From JAABYT01 sp041581935 (GTDB lineage Bacteria > Pseudomonadota > Gammaproteobacteria > HK1), in assembly GCA_041581935.1 (NCBI GenBank), contig JBFICP010000147.1, positions 1 through 7,877 of the forward strand: 7,877 nt of DNA, in the 5' to 3' direction. The notes beneath the pieces were generated by a model that was not told the origin of the DNA, made no database searches, and saw only the letters and a program-made list of their open reading frames with translations. Made by a program: the position numbers and the translations under genes. This document shows, one piece after another, positions 1 to 5,907 of this stretch; the stretch's first letter is position 1, and each line of letters begins with the position of its first letter.

Positions 1-30
1 CGTGGGGAGCGGTCGATAGGATTTTGCCGT

Positions 31-40
31 GGGGGAGAGG
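31..40 (+). promoter_or_regulatory. Ribosome binding site deciding a TTG start
   Basis: GGGGGAGAGG ends 5 bases before the TTG at 46. It is the only strong Shine-Dalgarno match near the left end and is the main reason for accepting a TTG start for the M1-like peptidase gene. Confidence 0.55.
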
Positions 41-45
41 CTTCA

Positions 46-1428
46 TTGAACGATACATCCGACGACGTTCCAACCGCGCGGGTTGCGGCCCCGGACCTGG
101 TCTATGCACCGCCTTCTTTCCCGCGCGCCGGCGGCGGGAATGTCGTATTCGTGGATATTACCGAGGCCCACTACGGTATCCGCATCCAGCGTCATAACGA
201 GCGAGGCAGGGTCGACGTTCGGGTGCAGTCGCGCCTCGAGTTCGTGAGCGCTGAGGAGGGCTTCCCCGCGTTCTGTCTGCGTCAGCCCATCGATGCCATG
301 GTCATCGACGGCCACCCTGTCGGCGCATCGGACATTCGCGATCCGGACGGCGCCTCCGAATTCAAGGTGCTCGACCGCCCGGTTCCCGCAGGTCGCCATA
401 CGCTGGAGATCGACAGCGTTATCGACCGATTGCCCGACTCGACCTTCGATCCGGTGAGATGGGTGGGCAATCCGCAGGGCGTGCAGTGTCTTTTCGAGAT
501 GTCGGATCGTGGCACGCACAAGGGATTTCTGGACAGCTATCTGCCCTCAAATTTCGAATACGACCATATCGCCATGTCGTTGCATGTAAGTCTGGAAGGG
601 GTCGGCTCGGTTCACCGTATCATCAGCAACGGCGATGTCGAGGAGCTGGCTGTCAATCGCTGGCGCGTCGAGTATCCCAAGCACTACACGTCTTCGTCGA
701 TGCTCTTTCACCTGGCACCCGAGGCGCTCCACGACACTCTGGAGTCGACGTATACGTCGCTGAGTGGTGATTCGATCCCACTGTTGGTCTACGCACAGAG
801 CGAGCGGGTTGAACTCGAAGTCATCCGGCTGGAGGATTACCGAGACACAGCGCTGGACGCGCTTCGCGGACTCGAGGAAACCTTCGGAGCTTTCCCCCAT
901 CCCCGAATCATCATCTATGCAAGAGGGGACGGAACGGGGGGTATGGAGTACGCGGGCGCCACGGTGACCCGGATCGGATCGATCCGCCATGAGCTGGACC
1001 ACAGCTACTTTGCCCGCTGCGTGACGCCGGCAAACGGGGATGCGGGCTGGATGGATGAGGCCATCGCAAGCTGGGGAGATGATGGCTACACAACGATGGT
1101 CGAGCGACCTGCAAAAGGCGCGAAAATGGCCAGACGTTCACCCTACGAGCGCACCACCAGCCCGCACGCGTATACCACCGGCCGAGACCTCCTGGCGCAT
1201 CTGGACCACCTTCTCGTATCCCAAGGTGGCATGAGGGCGTTTCTGACCCATTACTTCGAGACCAAACGCTGGTCGACCGTCGATGCCGAGGAGTTTCAGC
1301 GTATGGTCGAGGAATTTAACGGCCATTCGCTCGGCGAGCTTTTCGAGGAGTTCGTCTATAACGCGCAGGCGATCGGCGGTGCAGCGGAAGATGGAGAGCA
1401 GGACGAACTGGGACATCATCGATTGTAA
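46..1428 (+). CDS. M1-like (gluzincin) zinc metallopeptidase, cytosolic
   Basis: Predicted zinc-dependent peptidase of the M1 aminopeptidase clan (MA), 460 residues. The zinc site is intact: HELDH at residues 315-319, followed after exactly 18 residues by Glu338 in WMDEA, giving HEXXH-18-E. Upstream, GGMEY (298-302) sits where M1 enzymes carry GxMEN, so Glu301 would bind the substrate amino terminus; the usual Asn is Tyr here. Tyr376 in AYTTG matches the catalytic Tyr of the YEKG region. Residues about 35-230 are probably the beta-rich N-terminal domain. The protein is much shorter than classical M1 aminopeptidases (roughly 600-900 residues) and appears to lack most of the C-terminal helical domain. 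No signal peptide or membrane segment is visible, so it is probably cytosolic. The start is TTG, chosen because GGGGGAGAGG (31-40) lies 5 bases upstream; the frame stays open to the left edge, so a longer form cannot be excluded. The substrate is unknown. Confidence 0.85.
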   Translation: MNDTSDDVPTARVAAPDLVYAPPSFPRAGGGNVVFVDITEAHYGIRIQRHNERGRVDVRVQSRLEFVSAEEGFPAFCLRQPIDAMVIDGHPVGASDIRDPDGASEFKVLDRPVPAGRHTLEIDSVIDRLPDSTFDPVRWVGNPQGVQCLFEMSDRGTHKGFLDSYLPSNFEYDHIAMSLHVSLEGVGSVHRIISNGDVEELAVNRWRVEYPKHYTSSSMLFHLAPEALHDTLESTYTSLSGDSIPLLVYAQSERVELEVIRLEDYRDTALDALRGLEETFGAFPHPRIIIYARGDGTGGMEYAGATVTRIGSIRHELDHSYFARCVTPANGDAGWMDEAIASWGDDGYTTMVERPAKGAKMARRSPYERTTSPHAYTTGRDLLAHLDHLLVSQGGMRAFLTHYFETKRWSTVDAEEFQRMVEEFNGHSLGELFEEFVYNAQAIGGAAEDGEQDELGHHRL

Positions 1429-1447
1429 GCAACACTCCGGCACGTGG

Positions 1448-1476
1448 TAGACAGTATCAATCCGACTGGCTACGAT
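1448..1476 (+). promoter_or_regulatory. Candidate sigma70-type promoter for the lysine-rich protein gene
   Basis: TAGACA (1448-1453, five of six matches to TTGACA) is followed after a 17-base spacer by TACGAT (1471-1476, four of six matches to TATAAT). Transcription would begin near 1483, leaving a leader of about 65 bases before the ATG at 1548. It would let the downstream gene be expressed independently of the M1-like peptidase gene, although read-through remains possible. Found by eye only. Confidence 0.4.
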
Positions 1477-1536
1477 GCCGCCGGAACAACGACGCCGGAC
1501 AAAGCAGTCACCCGCGATTTGCCGGCGGACAACAAA

Positions 1537-1542
1537 GGGAGG
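1537..1542 (+). promoter_or_regulatory. Ribosome binding site of the lysine-rich protein gene
   Basis: GGGAGG, within AAAGGGAGG (1534-1542), ends 5 bases before the ATG at 1548. This strong match fixes the start of the 189-residue protein over longer or shorter alternatives. Confidence 0.6.
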
Positions 1543-1547
1543 TTATC

Positions 1548-2117
1548 ATGGCAGCAGCGAAGCAACCCCATTGGCGAACAGCGATCTGGGCGCGAATCAA
1601 CGACGCGTTCTCCGCCGCGGCGATCGCCGAAACGGCACAAGAGTATCGGAAATACCTGCGTCGATCTGGGACGAAGACACCCAACTTTGTGGACTTCGTC
1701 ATGAACGCAGGCATTCTTTCCGAAGTTGACGACGATCAGTGGCGTAAGGGTTTGAAAAACTTCGCCCCCGGTACCTTCGAGGTGGTCAGTCACGTCGTGC
1801 ATCTCAATCTGGGCGGGGGCAGGGAGATGTACAAAGGCATCGACCGAACGGTCGACGCACCGCAGGGTGACGATCCGATGCCGATGTTCTTCGAACGTAT
1901 CTTCGATGCGAAAGAGTACCTCACCATTCGGCCGACGAAAATCGGCATCAAGCTCACTCTAGCCACCACCGAGGAGGGGTTCGAGGCCGACGGTACCGGT
2001 AAAGAGTGGCGCGGTTGGAGCAAGGCGCTTGCCAAGCGCACGGCAAGCGTGCAGAGCGCGAAGAAGAAAAAGAAAACGAAGAAAAAGTCGAAGCGCCAAG
2101 CCAAGAAGAAGCGCTGA
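1548..2117 (+). CDS. Hypothetical protein with a lysine-rich C-terminal tail
   Basis: 189-residue protein that I do not recognise. The body (about 1-165) looks like an ordinary soluble mixed alpha/beta protein. It has a predicted helical N-terminal third (residues 7-40), an AGILSEVDDDQW segment near 54-65, and a central stretch with LNLGGG near 87-92. The last 19 residues contain 12 lysines and 2 arginines, interrupted by Thr, Ser and Gln-Ala, much like the basic tails of nucleic-acid-binding proteins. There is no signal peptide, membrane segment or catalytic motif. The start is secure because of the strong ribosome binding site. The tail is encoded by a purine-rich AAG/AAA run and ends at TGA, 13 bases from the convergent stop of the cyclase gene. 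DNA or RNA binding is an inference from charge alone; an interaction tail for an acidic partner or polyphosphate is equally open. Confidence 0.75.
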   Translation: MAAAKQPHWRTAIWARINDAFSAAAIAETAQEYRKYLRRSGTKTPNFVDFVMNAGILSEVDDDQWRKGLKNFAPGTFEVVSHVVHLNLGGGREMYKGIDRTVDAPQGDDPMPMFFERIFDAKEYLTIRPTKIGIKLTLATTEEGFEADGTGKEWRGWSKALAKRTASVQSAKKKKKTKKKSKRQAKKKR

Positions 2118-2121
2118 GACT

Positions 2122-2139
2122 GCGCGCAGCCTAGCGCGC
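2122..2139. terminator. GC-rich hairpin between convergent genes
   Basis: GCGCGC (2122-2127), a 6-base loop and GCGCGC (2134-2139) can form a 6-pair stem in either direction. The loop contains the stop codon of the minus-strand cyclase gene (2131-2133), and the stop of the plus-strand gene is just outside. No T-tract follows on either side, so it is not a canonical intrinsic terminator. It may still slow or block convergent transcripts. Confidence 0.25.
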
Positions 2140-5100
2140 GGATTGAAGCGTTTGGGCGGCGCGGCGCAGATCCGCGGTTTCTAATCCTTCGGTGAACCAG
2201 CGGTAGAGCGTATCGAGTTCGCGACGTGCACCGGCCGACGCTTCGGTGTCGGCCGTAATACGCACCAGGGTCGTCGCCGCGCGCAGCTCTATCAGCTTTG
2301 CGCCCTGCTCGCGAGCGATGGCGATTGCCTGTCTGATGCTGGATTCGGCCGCGGCCGCATTGTCGATTGATGCGGCCAACAGCAGCTCGCCCTTCATGCG
2401 GTAGAGCTCGGCCAGCCAGTGATGCTCGCTGGTCTTCTCTGCGAGGGTTATAGCCTCATTCAAACTCGCCAGGGCCTGGCGCGGCCGATTCATCTCTGCG
2501 TACGCGGTGGCGGCGATGGCGATGGACCAGGGCAGGTTGACCGTCGAGCCTTCGGCGCGAAGGCGCTCGCACGCCTCCTCCACCAGCGCTATTCCCGATT
2601 TGATCCGGCCCGCAGCAATCTCGAATTGTCCCGCAAGCACCTGTGCGACGGATTTCCAGTGTGAGAACCCGTGCTTCTCGCTGATGGTGCGAACTTCGTC
2701 GAGCATGCTTCGAATGTCGTCCCCACGATTCAAGGTCAGGCGCACACAGCAGGCGAACACCAGCGCAAATGCCAGAGTGAACGGCTCGCCCAGCGCCTTG
2801 GCTCTTGCGACGGTAGCATCGGCTTGCTCGAGCGCCTGATTAGGAAAACCCAGTATGGACAACGACCAGGACAGGTACCCCATGGTCGCGATGCCGGGAT
2901 TGAGCTGCGCCGAGAGCAGCTGACTGCGCTGCTCCGTAGGCTCGTAGAGAGTCAGAGCGGTCTCGAGCTCCTCGCGTGCGAGCGCGAACTCACCTTGCCA
3001 GAACAGGATGATGCCGAGCATCCAGCTTCCGAGCATCAGCGCGCTGCGATCGTCGTTGTCCCTGGCCACGGCAATGGTCTGCTCGGCGAGCGCGCGGGCG
3101 GCGGCGAGCTCACCACGGGTAAAGTGGCACATCCACAGACCTCGCAACACCGTCACGTGCTCGTTGGACGTGCCCACTCGGTCGCAAAGGACTCGCGCGC
3201 GCACGAAGCAATCTTCGACGATGCTGGAAGCGAATCCGGAGACGATGCGATGGGCTGCGCCGAGCATGATGAGGACCTCGAGCTCGCGTCGATCACGTTT
3301 GTTTTTATCTTCGATGTCCCTCAAGAGATCGAGCGCTCGGGACATGTACCCGATGGTTTCGGTGAACGCGGAGCGCTGCAGTGCGCGCCGACCGGCTTTG
3401 AGAAGATACGCCACGGCGGAATCCGGCAGCTCGGCCTGAATGTAGTGATGCGCCAGCAGGTGCGGTTCTGCCTCTGCCTGATCCGGAAAGCGCTCGACGT
3501 TGATGCGCGCGATACGCGCGTGCAGCTGCTGCCGACGGCTCTTGAGGAGGCTTTCGTATGCGGCTTCCTGCACGAGAGCATGCTTGAACACGTAGCGGGG
3601 TGGCCAGGCGGCGCCGCGTCGGTGAACGAGATTTGCCCTCATCAACTTGTTCAGGGCCTCGTCGATCTCGGCCTCCTCCTGGGTCGACACGGCTACGAGC
3701 AGGTCGCGCGAGAATTCCCGCCCTATCGCTGCGCCGATTTGCGCCGTTTCCTTTGCCGCGCCGAGCTGATCGAGGCGCGCCTCGAGCGAGTCCTTGAGCG
3801 TGCTCGGGATGGCAAACGCGGGCGACTCGTCGGTGAGCTCGAGACGGCCGTCGCGCTCCATCAGCATTCCCGACTCGAGCACGGCGCTGGTCAGCTCCTC
3901 GACGAACAGTGGAATGCCGTCGGTCCGCTCGGCAATCTGCCCGAGCAGCAGCTCGGGAAATTCCCGGCCGGCGGCAACGCTGTGGACAAGCGTGTGGATG
4001 CCGGGTCCGCTGAGACGATTGACGGTGAGCGCGGTGACATGGCTGCTTCCGAGCCATGTCGGAGCCGAGTCCGGACGGTACGTGACAAGGACCAGCATGC
4101 GCGCATGGCGGGCATGTTCGACGATCGCTTCGAGGAGCTCGCCGGTGCTCGCATCGGTCCAGTGCAGATCCTCTGCGAGCAGAACGACGGGCGCCTCTCG
4201 TGAAAACAGAACGAGCTGTGTTGCGAGGGCGTGCAGCGTCTCCACTTTCTGCCGCTGCGGGCTGAACTGCAGGGGCGGATAATGATTGCCCGTCGGCACC
4301 GAGAGCAGCGAGGCGATCAGGGGAACCACGTGCGCGATATCCACCACCAGTGGCGCCAGCAGCGTTTCCAGTTTGGCGAGCTTGTCCTCGTCGGAGTCGT
4401 CGCGGGCGAAGCCGGCGGCGCGCTCGAGATACTGGACGGCGGGATACAGGGCGTTGTTCCTGTGATACGGGGAAAATTGATAGCGCACAAAGTGATGCGG
4501 TTGCGCGGAAATGCGGCTCATGAACTCGCCGGCGAGGCGCGACTTTCCGATGCCCGGTTCACCCGAGATGCAGACCGCGCGCCCCTCGCCCCGCCCGACT
4601 CTGTCCCAATCGCGAATCAGCAGGTCGAGCTCCTCTGTCCGATTGACGAAAACGGAAAGGCCGCCTTCGCTCGCCGCTTCGAACCGGCTGACCGAAGCGC
4701 GAATGCCGCACACCTCCCACACCTGGACCGGTCGATCGAGGCCCTTCAGCATGTGCACACCCAGATCCCGATACTCGAACTGCCCGCGCACCAGGGAGTG
4801 GGTATCCGGGCAGATCACCACGCTGTTGGGAGCGGCGAGCGTTTGCAGTCGGGCAGCGAGATTTGGTGGCTTGCCGATGGCCGCATCGGTGGCGAGCAGG
4901 GCCTGCTGGTCGTGCAGTACGCCGGCTACCACCTCGCCGGTCGCGATTCCGACGCGCACGCGCATGGACATGCCGTCCGGCAGCGTGGTCTCCGCGTTCA
5001 GCGCATCGAGCGCCTCGATGAGCTCGATCCCGGCCCGAACGGCCCGCTCGGCGTCGTCTTCGAAGGCGCGCGGATAGCCGAAGTAGACCATGATTCCGTC

Positions 5101-5520
5101 ACCCTCGTAGCCGCGCACGAAGCCACCGTAGCGCTCCACGGTACGCTGGCAGGCGTCGCGGTAGCGCCAGAAGAGCTCGTGGAGATCTTCGGGATCCAGC
5201 TGCACTGACAACGCCGTGGAATCGACGAGGTCGCAGTAGAACACGGTAATCTGGCGGCGCTCGGCGTTCGGCCGCAGGTGGGTGCCGGCACGCAGCGTAT
5301 TCTCTCGCGAGCCGTCCCCGCGCGAAGGCGACCGGTCTTCGCGGCGCAGCTCTTCGATAGCGCGGGCGAGGCGGATGCGATCTTCCAGGGTGACGCCGAG
5401 CTTCTCGAAGTCACCTTCGCCGAGTTCCGGCAGAGCCTGGAGGTCGACGCGGTTGGTCTCGAAGACCTCGGTATAGTGCTGCAGACCGATGCGCGCGAGC
5501 CAATCGCCAAGATCGTTCAT
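2131..5520 (-). CDS. SAM - class III nucleotide cyclase - STAND-like ATPase - TPR protein
   Basis: 1129-residue multidomain signalling protein. A SAM domain (about 4-58) probably mediates protein association. A class III cyclase domain (about 88-270) follows, with metal-binding Asp97 and Asp141 and the transition-state Asn220 and Arg224 in PNLAAR. Both positions that read the base in classical adenylate cyclases are altered: Gly137 where Lys is usual and Ala213 where Asp is usual. The nucleotide substrate is therefore uncertain. The ATPase region (about 288-640) has Walker A GEPGIGKS (320-327) and a Walker B-like VVLLAEDLHW (445-454). The remainder (about 680-1129) is a helical TPR array that ends with the typical WFTEGLETADL signature near 1108-1118. 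No signal peptide or membrane segment is seen. The architecture is widespread in Proteobacteria and Actinobacteria, usually with unknown ligands. The ATG at 5520 is preferred because AAGGAG lies 9 bases upstream and the SAM domain begins there; an in-frame ATG at 5580 has no ribosome binding site. Confidence 0.9.
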   Translation of the reverse strand: MNDLGDWLARIGLQHYTEVFETNRVDLQALPELGEGDFEKLGVTLEDRIRLARAIEELRREDRSPSRGDGSRENTLRAGTHLRPNAERRQITVFYCDLVDSTALSVQLDPEDLHELFWRYRDACQRTVERYGGFVRGYEGDGIMVYFGYPRAFEDDAERAVRAGIELIEALDALNAETTLPDGMSMRVRVGIATGEVVAGVLHDQQALLATDAAIGKPPNLAARLQTLAAPNSVVICPDTHSLVRGQFEYRDLGVHMLKGLDRPVQVWEVCGIRASVSRFEAASEGGLSVFVNRTEELDLLIRDWDRVGRGEGRAVCISGEPGIGKSRLAGEFMSRISAQPHHFVRYQFSPYHRNNALYPAVQYLERAAGFARDDSDEDKLAKLETLLAPLVVDIAHVVPLIASLLSVPTGNHYPPLQFSPQRQKVETLHALATQLVLFSREAPVVLLAEDLHWTDASTGELLEAIVEHARHARMLVLVTYRPDSAPTWLGSSHVTALTVNRLSGPGIHTLVHSVAAGREFPELLLGQIAERTDGIPLFVEELTSAVLESGMLMERDGRLELTDESPAFAIPSTLKDSLEARLDQLGAAKETAQIGAAIGREFSRDLLVAVSTQEEAEIDEALNKLMRANLVHRRGAAWPPRYVFKHALVQEAAYESLLKSRRQQLHARIARINVERFPDQAEAEPHLLAHHYIQAELPDSAVAYLLKAGRRALQRSAFTETIGYMSRALDLLRDIEDKNKRDRRELEVLIMLGAAHRIVSGFASSIVEDCFVRARVLCDRVGTSNEHVTVLRGLWMCHFTRGELAAARALAEQTIAVARDNDDRSALMLGSWMLGIILFWQGEFALAREELETALTLYEPTEQRSQLLSAQLNPGIATMGYLSWSLSILGFPNQALEQADATVARAKALGEPFTLAFALVFACCVRLTLNRGDDIRSMLDEVRTISEKHGFSHWKSVAQVLAGQFEIAAGRIKSGIALVEEACERLRAEGSTVNLPWSIAIAATAYAEMNRPRQALASLNEAITLAEKTSEHHWLAELYRMKGELLLAASIDNAAAAESSIRQAIAIAREQGAKLIELRAATTLVRITADTEASAGARRELDTLYRWFTEGLETADLRRAAQTLQSAR

Positions 5521-5529
5521 CTCTGGAAG

Positions 5530-5535
5530 CTCCTT
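5530..5535 (-). promoter_or_regulatory. Ribosome binding site deciding the cyclase start
   Basis: On the minus strand AAGGAG ends 9 bases before the ATG at 5520-5518. The alternative upstream ATG at 5580-5578 has no purine-rich sequence at the right distance, so the 20-residue extension is probably leader sequence. Confidence 0.55.
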
Positions 5536-5637
5536 GTTGCTCCCGGGGCACGGATCCTTGGCGTCCTTGCGATTTTTCAATGATTGGCAGCGCGGGTCGT
5601 TCCTGCGGGCGTCCTCCCGCCCGGCGGACCCGCGGCC

Positions 5638-5666
5638 AGGATAGCCCAGCCGTCCGGCATGAACAA
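5638..5666 (-). promoter_or_regulatory. Candidate promoter of the cyclase gene
   Basis: Reading the minus strand, TTGTTC (5666-5661) is followed after 17 bases by TATCCT (5643-5638). Matches to the sigma70 consensus are three of six and four of six. Transcription would start near 5631, giving a leader of about 110 bases to the ATG at 5520. The spacing is ideal but the -35 match is weak. Confidence 0.3.
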
Positions 5667-5702
5667 ATCTGCGATGGGGGGCGCCCTGCGCTCGGCTGCG
5701 GT

Positions 5703-5716
5703 GTGAGTAAACTCAC
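5703..5716. promoter_or_regulatory. Perfect dyad GTGAGT-AA-ACTCAC, possible operator
   Basis: GTGAGT (5703-5708) and ACTCAC (5711-5716) are exact reverse complements around two central bases. The element lies about 37 bases upstream of the candidate cyclase promoter and about 190 bases upstream of the S8 peptidase start. This is a natural position for a dimeric regulator controlling one or both divergent genes. Size and symmetry suit a TetR- or GntR-like repressor, but no regulator gene is present in the window, so the binding protein is unknown. Confidence 0.35.
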
Positions 5717-5894
5717 TGTGGATACTCTCCCAGGTGTGGACGATAGCGATACCCCTAGCAGCTGTCAGTGAAAAAAGGACGATCCGGGCCAACGGCCGAG
5801 CGCTGAACCCTGGAGTGCTGTTGCGAACGGAAAAAGAAGCAAACGGCGAGCAGAGCAGTCACGTATACGGTCTTGGGTTTTCCATTAGTTTACC

Positions 5895-5900
5895 GGGAGG
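5895..5900 (+). promoter_or_regulatory. Ribosome binding site deciding the S8 peptidase start
   Basis: GGGAGG ends 7 bases before the ATG at 5908. It supports a 351-residue peptidase rather than the 409-residue form that would begin at a GTG at 5734, which has no such site. Confidence 0.6.
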
Positions 5901-5907
5901 AAGCGTC

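Larger units (their letters stand above)
5521..5907. other. Divergent intergenic region, 387 bases
   Basis: This spacer separates the minus-strand cyclase gene from the plus-strand S8 peptidase gene and should hold both promoters. Visible in it are a candidate minus-strand promoter (5638-5666), a perfect 14-base dyad (5703-5716), and a small inverted repeat GCGGG-6-CCCGC (5605-5620). I saw no convincing plus-strand sigma70 promoter for the peptidase gene. The right part (about 5765-5900) is richer in A and T than the left and could be read as a 58-residue N-terminal extension of the peptidase from a GTG at 5734. That extension lacks a ribosome binding site and any recognisable domain. Confidence 0.6.

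Noticed and set aside
1444..1802. Short frames around the start of the lysine-tail gene on both strands
   Set aside because: They overlap the promoter region and the supported gene, have no good ribosome binding site, and encode no recognisable protein.
3305..4057. Minus-strand frame of 250 codons inside the cyclase gene
   Set aside because: Out-of-frame, arginine- and alanine-rich translation typical of a shifted GC-rich reading frame; the main frame is continuous through it.
2671..4203. Long plus-strand open frame of 510 codons opposite the cyclase gene
   Set aside because: It lies fully antisense to the well-recognised ATPase and TPR coding sequence, has no ribosome binding site that I can see, and its translation shows no domain. 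Long antisense frames are expected in GC-rich genes.
4231..5208. Plus-strand open frame of 325 codons opposite the cyclase and ATPase domains
   Set aside because: Antisense shadow of the conserved cyclase domain, with composition dominated by reversed codons and no recognisable motif.
5518..5580. Upstream ATG at 5580 as the cyclase start
   Set aside because: No Shine-Dalgarno sequence precedes it; the ATG at 5520 has AAGGAG at 9 bases and coincides with the SAM domain start.
5605..5620. GCGGG-6-CCCGC inverted repeat as a terminator or operator
   Set aside because: Five-base GC arms are common by chance in this composition, and it lies in a leader between promoter and start with no T-tract.
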